Shown here piece by piece: positions 1-6,484 of a DNA stretch of 6,484 nucleotides. Every line of letters begins with the position of its first letter. Position 1 is the first letter of the stretch. Under the pieces are notes generated by a model, which saw only the letters and a list, made by a program, of their open reading frames with translations, was not told where the DNA came from and searched no databases. Made by a program: the position numbers and the translations under genes. Source of the stretch: Bacteroidales bacterium. GTDB lineage: Bacteria; Bacteroidota; Bacteroidia; Bacteroidales; GCA-2711565. The DNA is taken from assembly GCA_029931995.1 (NCBI GenBank), contig JAOZQX010000079.1, forward strand, positions 1 to 6,484, given 5' to 3'.

Positions 1-1953
1 AAATCAGTAGTAAAGAAAATTAGAGTTCTTCAATGTATCAGACAAGGCCAAGTAGGCGGAGGCGAATCGCATTTAATTGATTTATCCAGATCACTAAATA
101 CTGATGAATTTGAATCCGTAGTGTTATCTTTTACAGATGGCCCTATGATTGACACCCTCAAAACTTTGGGAATAAAAACTTATGTGATTCATACAGAAAG
201 CGGTTTTGATTTTAAAGTATGGAAACAGGTCGCCGAGCTCATTAAAAATGAAAAAATTGATATTGTGCATGCCCATGGTACACGTGCCAATTCAAATACT
301 TTTTGGGCTGCTAAACAAACCGGAAAGCCTTTTGTTTACACCGTACATGGCTGGTCGTTCCACCAAGACCAGTCCCCTGTTGTTCGTAAAATCCGTGAAG
401 CTATTGAAAAATTATTGACTAATGAATCTGATGTTACAATTTCAGTTTCATTTAGTAATCAGCGAGATGGGATTGAACGATTCAATATGCCTCGGTCAAA
501 AGTTATTTATTATGGTGTTGACCTGAAGAAATTTGATATCGACAGAGAATTTAAGAATGTTCGTTCAGAATGGAAAATTCCTGAGGGAAAAATGGTTGTA
601 GGATTCTTAGTGCGAATGACTATTCAAAAAGATCCACACACAATGTTGCGGGCAATTCAGAAAGTTCTTGAAAAAACAAAAGATATCTATTTTGTTTTAA
701 TTGGAGATGGTGATTTGAAAGAGAGCTCTTTAAAGCTTGCTAAAGATCTAAAAATTAGCTCAAATATAATTTTTGAAGATTTCCGTTTGGATGTTCCGGA
801 TATTCTTAATGCCATTGATGTTTACTGCCTACCATCACTCTGGGAAGGAATGCCTATTGGACTTATTGAAGCAATGTCAATGAAAAAAGCAGTTGTGTCT
901 TCTCCTGTAGATGGCTCAAAAGAGGCTATCGTAAATGAAGTAACAGGAATGCTCGTTCCCATTCAAAATGCTGATTTGCTTTCCGAAGCCATCTTAAAAC
1001 TTCATAACGACCCCGAGCTTAGAAAAAAAATTGCTGATAATGCTTATCGTTTTGCCCATCGTAAGTTTGATATGAAACGAATGGCTAAAGATGTTGAAAG
1101 TGTCTACAAACGTGTTCTTATTAAACGAAAAATAAATCCATTTATTAAATTAAAGATTAGGATTAAAAGATTGGTTCCTTTTGTTGTAGGTAAAAAACTT
1201 CGTGGTATTTGGCAAAAGATATTGCGAATTCTTTATATCGGACGAAGGTATTACTGCCCCTATTGCAAGAAAAAATTCAGAGCATTTTTATCGACCGGAG
1301 TAGATATTCCAATTTATAATGAATTAGAGGTAGTTGGTGCAGGGAAACGACCAAATTGCACCTGCCCCCGCTGTTATTCAACAGATAGGGATAGATTGCT
1401 TTATTATTATTTGGATAAATATAAAATTGCTGACAAATCGAGTGTATTACACATAATGCCCGAGCCTCCTGTTAAATCATTACTTAAAACATTATCGAAC
1501 ATTGATTACCAAACAGGACGGAATTTCAAGGATAAATACTTTTTTAATAAAGACTTCTTACAATTGGATATTACGAACTTATATTATGATGCAGAAACTT
1601 TTGATATGCTAATAGCGAATCATGTACTCCAGAATATAAAGGATGATAATCAGGCTTTAAACGAAATACACAGAGTTTTAAAACCGGGTGGTAAAGCAAT
1701 ACTTCAAGTTCCAATATCTCATAAAATTGAAAAATCCATCGAAGATGAATATTTAGTTTTACCAAAAATAAGAGCAAAATACTTTTTTAAATATGAGAAA
1801 GTAAGACTTTACGGTACCGATTTCTTTGAAAAACTCAAGAAAACAGGCTTCGATGTTAAAATGATTGATCCAATTGAAGAGTGCTGGGAGGAAGTTATTC
1901 AGAAAAGTGCTTTAAATCCGAATGAAAAATTAATAGTTGCCATAAAAAAATAG
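1..1953 (+). CDS. GT4-type glycosyltransferase fused to a zinc-ribbon SAM methyltransferase (5' partial)
   Basis: The frame is open from base 1, so the start lies left of the window; 650 codons are visible (numbering from base 1). Residues 1 to about 373 form a GT-B glycosyltransferase of family GT4: a first beta strand (KIRVLQCIRQ) followed by GGGE, then HAHG and TVHG, YYGVD, R205 and K210 in the nucleotide-sugar site, IGDGD, and the EX7E motif (E282, E290). Such enzymes transfer a sugar from a nucleotide-sugar donor during envelope glycan assembly, usually at the cytoplasmic face of the inner membrane. After the usual GT4 ending (VYKRVL, 368-373) and a short basic linker comes a second module: zinc-ribbon cysteines C419, C422, C453, C455 and C458, a nucleotide-binding strand (VLHIMPE), and the LKPGGKAILQVPIS strand of a class I methyltransferase. 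This half is paralogous to the gene at 4350-5159. The motif HVLEH is HVLQN here (541-545), so methyltransferase activity is uncertain. Sugar donor and acceptor cannot be read from the sequence. Confidence 0.9.
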   Translation, partial: KSVVKKIRVLQCIRQGQVGGGESHLIDLSRSLNTDEFESVVLSFTDGPMIDTLKTLGIKTYVIHTESGFDFKVWKQVAELIKNEKIDIVHAHGTRANSNTFWAAKQTGKPFVYTVHGWSFHQDQSPVVRKIREAIEKLLTNESDVTISVSFSNQRDGIERFNMPRSKVIYYGVDLKKFDIDREFKNVRSEWKIPEGKMVVGFLVRMTIQKDPHTMLRAIQKVLEKTKDIYFVLIGDGDLKESSLKLAKDLKISSNIIFEDFRLDVPDILNAIDVYCLPSLWEGMPIGLIEAMSMKKAVVSSPVDGSKEAIVNEVTGMLVPIQNADLLSEAILKLHNDPELRKKIADNAYRFAHRKFDMKRMAKDVESVYKRVLIKRKINPFIKLKIRIKRLVPFVVGKKLRGIWQKILRILYIGRRYYCPYCKKKFRAFLSTGVDIPIYNELEVVGAGKRPNCTCPRCYSTDRDRLLYYYLDKYKIADKSSVLHIMPEPPVKSLLKTLSNIDYQTGRNFKDKYFFNKDFLQLDITNLYYDAETFDMLIANHVLQNIKDDNQALNEIHRVLKPGGKAILQVPISHKIEKSIEDEYLVLPKIRAKYFFKYEKVRLYGTDFFEKLKKTGFDVKMIDPIEECWEEVIQKSALNPNEKLIVAIKK

Positions 1954-1960
1954 AGATAAA

Positions 1961-2605
1961 ATGAGCCATTACAGCGAGGAATACTATACATCTATTTATG
2001 GAGGAACTGAAATTTCTGAGAATCTGTATTTTGCTAAAGCCCAAATTGCCAAAGAAAAATATTTTAAGAACATACCAACCAATTCAAAAATTTTAGATTT
2101 TGGATGTGGTATGGGGCACAATACTTTTTTGTTTGAGAATTCAATTGGCTATGATATTTCCGAATACAGTCTTGAATACTGCAAATCAAAAGAAAAAAGA
2201 GTGGTAAATAGTATAGGTGATATTGAAAATGAAAGCATAGACGTTGTGTTTTCTTCGCATACTCTCGAACACGTACAGAATCCGTATGAAACGCTGCATC
2301 TTTTTTCTGATATGATGAAAGAAGATGCTAAGTTAATTCTTGTGTTACCCGTTGAGAGGCACTCAAAATCTAATTTTGAATTAGATATAAATCAACATCT
2401 ATTTTCATGGAACTTCAGAACTATTAATAATCTTTTGATTAAAAGCGGCTTTTCAATTAGCCATAATTATTACTGCTATGGCATAGGTTTTCAGAAACTT
2501 AACTTTCTGCTAAAAGTTTCGTATAAGTTATTTAAGTTTTCAACTGCCTTTTTAGCTCGAATACTGAATATTAAGGAAATGGTAATCGTTGCTAAAAAGA
2601 AATAG
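1961..2605 (+). CDS. Class I SAM-dependent methyltransferase (Methyltransf_11/23-like)
   Basis: A 214-residue protein with a complete Rossmann methyltransferase core. The SAM-binding motif I is ILDFGCGMG (44-52), the acidic residue ending strand 2 is in GYDIS (D65), motif IV is DVVFSSHTLEH (94-104), and the next strand is LILVLPVERH (125-134). An NQHLFSW segment (144-150) before a helix ending in SGF is typical of small methyltransferases found in glycan and lipid gene clusters. The C-terminal 45 or so residues are basic and hydrophobic, which could favour membrane contact, although no clear transmembrane helix is present. The ATG lies 7 bases after the preceding stop, with only a weak purine stretch (AGATAAA) before it, so translation is probably coupled to the upstream fusion gene. 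It has no zinc ribbon and is not a close relative of the other two methyltransferase modules. The likely role is O-methylation of a sugar or glycan end; the substrate is unknown. Confidence 0.88.
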   Translation: MSHYSEEYYTSIYGGTEISENLYFAKAQIAKEKYFKNIPTNSKILDFGCGMGHNTFLFENSIGYDISEYSLEYCKSKEKRVVNSIGDIENESIDVVFSSHTLEHVQNPYETLHLFSDMMKEDAKLILVLPVERHSKSNFELDINQHLFSWNFRTINNLLIKSGFSISHNYYCYGIGFQKLNFLLKVSYKLFKFSTAFLARILNIKEMVIVAKKK

Positions 2606-2691
2606 CAATTATACTTAAACATAAATTTCATTTTCAACTAAACCTGTATGTAATTTTCTAATTTTAATCAAATAAACGTTAACGTATTTCA
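2606..2691 (+). promoter_or_regulatory. Intergenic gap, possible promoter region for the beta-helix gene
   Basis: This 86-base AT-rich gap is the only intergenic space longer than 17 bases in the window, so it is the most likely place for an internal promoter. TAATTTTC at 2651-2658 resembles the Bacteroidota -7 element TAnnTTTG but has C in place of the final G, and no well-spaced TTTG -33 element is visible. I see no stem-loop followed by a T run, so there is no support for a terminator after the methyltransferase gene. The promoter call is tentative. Confidence 0.25.
2676..2685. repeat. Perfect 10-bp palindrome ACGTTAACGT upstream of the beta-helix start codon
   Basis: ACGTTAACGT equals its own reverse complement and ends 6 bases before the ATG at 2692. 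It lies in the gap that may hold an internal promoter, so it could be an operator half-site pair for a dimeric regulator or affect translation initiation. The outer bases do not extend the symmetry cleanly (AAAT-AA on the left, ATTT on the right). It may be chance in AT-rich DNA. Confidence 0.3.
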
Positions 2692-4332
2692 ATGCCTCGA
2701 TTTATAGTATTATTTATTTGTTTATTCTTTCTAATAATGCCAACATTAGTATTCTCATCTATTACTGTTAGCACATATGAGAATGTTATTGACGGTGATG
2801 GCATTTCGCCCGGTGATACAATTTATTTATCAAATGGAGCCAGAGATTATTTATTGTTCCGGTATATTCATGGAAATAGTTCAAATCCGGTAGTTATTAT
2901 CAATGATGGTGGGCAGGTTGTTATTAATGCAAATCATTATTGGGGAATCAAATTCGAAGGTTGTTCTTTTATTAAATTGACAGGAGCAGGCCATTCATCT
3001 TATCAGTATGGGATTAAAATTGCTAGTGTAGAATCGGGAACCGGAGTTACGGTCGATAATTTAAGTACAAACTATGAAATGGAAAGAGTTGAAATTGGGA
3101 ATATTCCAATTGCCGGAATTTATGTAAAAACTGAACCCAACTGTACACTAGAGTCAACTCGTGAAAATTTCACCATGTACGATATCAGCATACATGATTG
3201 TTACTTCCATGATATTGTAGATGAAGGAATGTACATTGGCAGTTCTAAATATACAGGGCAGGATGTAGCCGGATGTGGCACGCTCTTGCCTCATGTAATT
3301 GAAGGGGTTAGGGTATATAACAATATAGTTGAAAATACAGGCTGGGATGGAATACAGGTTAGCTCTGCAACACAAGACTGTTACATCTATAATAACACGA
3401 TTAGATATGATAGTTATAAGGAAACTCCAAACCAAATGAGTGGAATATTAATTGGCGGAGGAAGTGATTGCGATTGCTATAATAACAAGATATTTGATGG
3501 AAAAGGTGATGGAATTGATATTTTAGGACTTGGTAACCATAAGATTTATAATAACCTTATTGTTAGGCCCGGTATAACGTATAAACCTGAGGAGGGGTCT
3601 ACCTCCTATCAAAAACACGGAATTTGGGTCGGAAATGTTTCAACAGACCAGAATGCTGAGATGCTTATTTATAATAATACATTTATAAGCCCAAAAACAC
3701 ATGGGATGAAATTAACAAACGTTTCGATTACCTCTTATAAACTCTACAATAATATAATTAGTGAACCTGCCTCTTATAGCTTACTTGAAAGCAACTCTTA
3801 TTTAAACATCAATGTCCTCATAAATTATCAGCTTGCAAATAACTTGTTTACTAATCAGGAATCCACTCTGCAATTTATTAACCCATCAAACGAAGATTAC
3901 GATTTGGATGCCTTCTCCCCTGCTGTAAATGCCGGGATGGATTTAACAAACTTGGGTCTGACATATGATGTTAATAATAAAGCCAGACCTTATGGCGGAG
4001 CGTTTGATATTGGTGCTTACGAATCACATGATCCAAGAATTAGTGTTGAGGAGGGTAACCTTTTTCTCAATAAAAGAATAGTACTATATGATGTGAACCC
4101 AAACCCAATTTCTTCATCGGCAATTATCAAATATGAATTGAAAGAACCGCTTAATATTGAGCTTAGCATTATGGATTTAAATGGAATAATAATTAACACT
4201 TTAGTTGATCAAATGCAAGAAGCGAAGCCTCATACGCTTGAAATACAAAAGAATGGTTTGCCATCAGGAATATATTTTCTTACCTTGGAGAGTAAATTTG
4301 GTACAATCTGTAAAAAAATTGTTTTCATTTAA
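2692..4332 (+). CDS. Secreted right-handed parallel beta-helix protein with T9SS type A sorting domain
   Basis: A 546-residue exported protein. Residues 1-23 form a Sec signal peptide (short basic start, long hydrophobic core ending VFSS), which supports the ATG at 2692. The central part, about 60-390, is a right-handed parallel beta-helix: seven coils carry an asparagine pair at 210/211, 234/235, 264/265, 287/288, 328/329, 353/354 and 383/384, six of them as YNN, with a longer loop between the fourth and fifth. Residues 402-444 (DYDLDAFSPAVNAG up to FDIGAYE) match the segment that often closes such helices in bacterial surface proteins. Residues 465-546 form a T9SS type A C-terminal domain: LYDVNPNP, a beta-sandwich strand pattern, GLPSGIYFL and a lysine-rich end (KKIVFI). 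Family knowledge says such cargo crosses the outer membrane through T9SS, is cleaved, and is released or linked to surface lipopolysaccharide. Beta-helix proteins include polysaccharide lyases, epimerases and binding proteins; I see no diagnostic catalytic motif, so the activity is unassigned. Confidence 0.9.
   Translation: MPRFIVLFICLFFLIMPTLVFSSITVSTYENVIDGDGISPGDTIYLSNGARDYLLFRYIHGNSSNPVVIINDGGQVVINANHYWGIKFEGCSFIKLTGAGHSSYQYGIKIASVESGTGVTVDNLSTNYEMERVEIGNIPIAGIYVKTEPNCTLESTRENFTMYDISIHDCYFHDIVDEGMYIGSSKYTGQDVAGCGTLLPHVIEGVRVYNNIVENTGWDGIQVSSATQDCYIYNNTIRYDSYKETPNQMSGILIGGGSDCDCYNNKIFDGKGDGIDILGLGNHKIYNNLIVRPGITYKPEEGSTSYQKHGIWVGNVSTDQNAEMLIYNNTFISPKTHGMKLTNVSITSYKLYNNIISEPASYSLLESNSYLNINVLINYQLANNLFTNQESTLQFINPSNEDYDLDAFSPAVNAGMDLTNLGLTYDVNNKARPYGGAFDIGAYESHDPRISVEEGNLFLNKRIVLYDVNPNPISSSAIIKYELKEPLNIELSIMDLNGIIINTLVDQMQEAKPHTLEIQKNGLPSGIYFLTLESKFGTICKKIVFI
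4084..4329 (+). other. T9SS type A C-terminal sorting domain (within the beta-helix protein)
   Basis: This segment encodes residues 465-546 of the beta-helix protein. It has the hallmarks of the type A domain: a VNPNP start, alternating strands (IIKYELKE, IELSIMDLNG), a central GLPSGIYFL motif and a positively charged final strand. It marks the host as a T9SS-bearing member of the Bacteroidota and the protein as a cell-surface or secreted product. Confidence 0.9.
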
Positions 4333-4349
4333 CATCAAATCCTGTAAAT

Positions 4350-5159
4350 ATGAAATCCAAAATAAAAAAAATTATTCCCTTTAAAATTGGTAAAAAGATC
4401 CGCGGGATTTGGCAACGTACTCAAGCTGTTTATTACTACGGGAATAAATACGAATGCCCGTTTTGTGGCAATACATTTCGGAAAATGTTACCGGGAGGTT
4501 ACGATTTGCCGGTAATAAAAGAAAAACAAATTATAGGGGCTGGGCGCAGAGCTAATTGTATTTGTCCACGCTGCTACTCAACTGACCGAGACCGTTTAAT
4601 TTATCTATATTTAAAGAACTCTTCATCAATTTTCACCAATCAGTTAGATGTAATACATATTGCCCCCTCGGGTAGCCTCGTAGCGCTATTTTCTTCCTTA
4701 AAAAACATTAATTACCAATCCGGTGTAAAATACCATGAAGGTTTTTACTACTCAAAAGATATTACTCTAATTGATATTACTAAGCTATCATTTAAAGATC
4801 AGTCTTTTGACGTAATTTTTTGCAACCATGTTTTAGAGCATATACATGACGACCGTAAAGCAATGTCCGAATTATACAGAATATTAAGGCCGGGTGGTTG
4901 GGCTATATTACAAGTACCCATTTCAAATATTTTAGACAAAACCTATGAAGATCCAAATATCACTGGCTCGAAGGAAAGAGAAGTGTATTTTGGACAATTT
5001 GACCATGTTAGAATTTACGGAAAGGATTATACGAACCGACTGGAAGAGTCTGGATTTAAGATTCAAGAAGTAAAACCCGCTATAGAGTGGAAAGAAAATA
5101 ATATTGATAAATATGCAATTAATAAGGAAGAAGTTTTATTCATTGCATCCAAAGACTAA
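4350..5159 (+). CDS. Zinc-ribbon class I SAM-dependent methyltransferase, stand-alone paralog
   Basis: A 269-residue cytoplasmic protein. A basic N-terminus (PFKIGKKIRGIWQ, 10-22) precedes a zinc ribbon with C36, C39, C70, C72 and C75 and the block CPRCYSTDRDRL. The methyltransferase core follows: VIHIAPS (101-107) replaces the classical GxGxG loop, as is usual in this family, then IDITKLSF, DVIFCNHVLEH (154-164) and LRPGGWAILQVPIS (179-192). The FGQFDHVRIYG block (214-224) is, as I recall the family, a conserved part near the active site. The serine at 107 stands where relatives usually have glutamate. Such genes are common in polysaccharide clusters, where methylation of a sugar is the likely role; the substrate is unknown. 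The protein is paralogous to residues 384-650 of the fused glycosyltransferase, aligning without gaps through the zinc ribbon. The start codon is 17 bases after the beta-helix stop, and no other ATG fits the alignment better. Confidence 0.9.
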   Translation: MKSKIKKIIPFKIGKKIRGIWQRTQAVYYYGNKYECPFCGNTFRKMLPGGYDLPVIKEKQIIGAGRRANCICPRCYSTDRDRLIYLYLKNSSSIFTNQLDVIHIAPSGSLVALFSSLKNINYQSGVKYHEGFYYSKDITLIDITKLSFKDQSFDVIFCNHVLEHIHDDRKAMSELYRILRPGGWAILQVPISNILDKTYEDPNITGSKEREVYFGQFDHVRIYGKDYTNRLEESGFKIQEVKPAIEWKENNIDKYAINKEEVLFIASKD

Positions 5160-5166
5160 TTAAAAT

Positions 5167-6484
5167 ATGAAGAGAATATTTCTTTTATCGGCTATTCTTC
5201 TATGCTTTACATTAAATAGTTATTCCGCTGAGACAGAGGGTGATGATATTAATGATATAGTAAAATCGATTTGTAAGAATAATGAAACAGATTCTCTCTT
5301 CTCGTCGAATGATTTAACAGATGCGCACTTACAAATATTAACGACGTTAGAATCATATGCTATAGATCAAAAAAATGAATTGCTAAAAATTCAAACATTG
5401 CTTGCCATTGGTAAATTTTATATCCGGAAAAAGGATTATCCAGTTGCCCTACCCTATCTTTTAAGTTGCAATGAATTTGCTAATCAGGCAAATGATCTTA
5501 TTTACACTTTTGAAAGTCATAAATATTTAGGCGAATTATTTTTCAAAACTAATTTGTTTGAAAAATCAGTACATAATTATTTAATGGCTTTGTTGCAAAA
5601 ACATGAGCAGGAAAATACTGGGGAAATTGAACTAATGTTAAGCAATGCATTCATAGAACTCAATCAACCCGATTCGGCTGTTATATATCTTAAAAAAGGG
5701 CTTAATTTTGCTCAACAATCAGGAAGTAAGAGCATTACAAGTGATATTTTATCCGGACTTAGTAAAGCATATTTCACTCTCAATGATCTTAAAAATGCAT
5801 TATTATATATTCAGTCGGCTATTATTATCCACAAAACTGATGAGAATTATTACTCATTATTCAAAGATTATATCTTACAGGGGCATATTTTAAGTGCACA
5901 AAACGAAATGATATTTGCTCAACAGTCCTTTGAGGTGGCTTTAGAACTTCAACCTTTTTTATCTGAATATTATTATTTGTATGCGTTAAGAGAATTAACA
6001 GATAATCTGGTAAAACAAAAAAAATATAAAAAAGCGCAAACTCACTTAAATTTAAATGGCCTTTCTAATTACTCAGAAACTGAAGAATTTGAGTTATTGA
6101 AAGATTTATATGCATTATGTATTGATATATATTCAAATACCGCTCAATTTCGGCTTGCAACTTCTGCTTCAACAAAATTTAAAAAATACGAGAAACTTTT
6201 TAGTGCAAACAAAAGGACTGAAATTGAAAATCAGCAAAACTTAAAATTAAATATAATTAAAGCTGAAAAAGACTATAACTCTAGTAAATTGAAGAAAGAG
6301 TTAGACAGAAAAAAATCGAGTCATAATCGATATTTGATCATAAGTTTAGTTTTATTGGGAGTATTGCTTATCGCATCTATTATAATGCTTTTCCTTTACA
6401 TAAGAAAGGATAAAAAAATTAAAGAAGAACGAGGCTTACTAAACATTAAACTTAGTAAAGCTAATACGAAAGTGAAAAAATTCT
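5167..6484 (+). CDS. Periplasmic TPR sensor protein with one transmembrane helix (3' partial)
   Basis: Reading from the ATG at 5167 the frame stays open to the window end, giving 439 complete codons. Residues 1-20 form a signal peptide (MKRIFLLSAILLCF, then NSYSAE). Residues about 75-270 contain roughly five degenerate TPR units, recognisable from helix pairs such as LAIGKFYIRKKDYPVALPYL and YLGELFFKTNLFEKSVHNYL. More helical sequence and a charged, coiled-coil-like stretch (about 355-388) lead to one transmembrane helix (390-412), followed by RKDKK and a cytoplasmic helix that runs off the edge. This layout, with a periplasmic TPR domain, a single membrane span and a cytoplasmic output, is typical of Bacteroidota sensors ending in a histidine kinase or a LuxR-type DNA-binding domain; which one applies here lies outside the window. 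The start is 7 bases after the methyltransferase stop, so cotranscription is plausible. It could regulate this locus, but nothing visible proves that. Confidence 0.85.
   Translation, partial: MKRIFLLSAILLCFTLNSYSAETEGDDINDIVKSICKNNETDSLFSSNDLTDAHLQILTTLESYAIDQKNELLKIQTLLAIGKFYIRKKDYPVALPYLLSCNEFANQANDLIYTFESHKYLGELFFKTNLFEKSVHNYLMALLQKHEQENTGEIELMLSNAFIELNQPDSAVIYLKKGLNFAQQSGSKSITSDILSGLSKAYFTLNDLKNALLYIQSAIIIHKTDENYYSLFKDYILQGHILSAQNEMIFAQQSFEVALELQPFLSEYYYLYALRELTDNLVKQKKYKKAQTHLNLNGLSNYSETEEFELLKDLYALCIDIYSNTAQFRLATSASTKFKKYEKLFSANKRTEIENQQNLKLNIIKAEKDYNSSKLKKELDRKKSSHNRYLIISLVLLGVLLIASIIMLFLYIRKDKKIKEERGLLNIKLSKANTKVKKF

Noticed and set aside
1571..1777. Minus-strand open frame opposite the fused methyltransferase
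   Set aside because: It lies antisense to a well-supported coding region and shows no recognisable domain.
121..1953. GTG at 121 as start of the glycosyltransferase gene
   Set aside because: The frame is open upstream and encodes the conserved N-terminal strand and GGGE loop, so 121 is an internal valine codon.
1171..1953. Separate methyltransferase gene starting at TTG 1171 inside the fusion
   Set aside because: It would cut off part of the conserved basic N-terminus, no ATG is available, and there is no stop codon between the two halves; a fused product is simpler.
2606..2660. Transcription terminator after the second methyltransferase
   Set aside because: No GC-containing stem followed by a T run is visible; the T-rich stretches are not preceded by a hairpin.
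3154..3435. Minus-strand open frame opposite the beta-helix gene
   Set aside because: It overlaps a confident repeat-containing protein and resembles no known protein.
3310..3760. Repeated TATAATAAC-like DNA words as a possible direct-repeat or CRISPR-like array
   Set aside because: They encode the YNN rungs of the beta-helix, with uneven spacing and diverged flanks, so protein structure explains them.
5708..5893. Short plus-strand open frame in another phase inside the sensor gene
   Set aside because: It falls wholly inside the long open frame from 5167, which has a signal peptide, TPR pattern and transmembrane helix.

Overview
The window looks like part of a surface-glycan biosynthesis locus from a member of the Bacteroidota. 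The evidence is AT-rich DNA, very short intergenic gaps with weak or no Shine-Dalgarno sequences, a secreted protein ending in a type IX secretion (T9SS) type A sorting domain, and the start of a periplasmic TPR, membrane-anchored sensor of the kind common in this phylum. I cannot place it below phylum level. All five genes are on the + strand, and no gene-free stretch exceeds 86 bases.

Layout: (1) Bases 1-1953 are the 3' part of a gene whose start lies left of the window. It encodes a GT4-type glycosyltransferase fused in frame to a zinc-ribbon SAM-dependent methyltransferase. (2) 1961-2605 encodes a second, unrelated class I methyltransferase. (3) 2606-2691 is the only real intergenic gap; it carries a perfect 10-bp palindrome just before the next start codon. 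(4) 2692-4332 encodes an exported right-handed parallel beta-helix protein with a T9SS C-terminal domain. (5) 4350-5159 encodes a stand-alone zinc-ribbon methyltransferase that is a paralog of the C-terminal half of gene 1. (6) 5167 to the window end is a reading frame open to the edge: signal peptide, TPR repeats, one transmembrane helix and the start of a cytoplasmic output region. Its 3' end is missing.

How they may work together (inference): the glycosyltransferase adds a sugar to a cell-envelope glycan and the methyltransferases decorate or cap it. The beta-helix protein is exported to the cell surface, where it could bind or process a polysaccharide. The sensor gene begins 7 bases after the last methyltransferase and may be cotranscribed with it. 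The most notable points are the glycosyltransferase-methyltransferase fusion, whose junction matches the start of the stand-alone paralog, and the loss of different conserved motif residues in the two paralogs. I see no CRISPR array, tRNA, rRNA, insertion sequence or convincing terminator.
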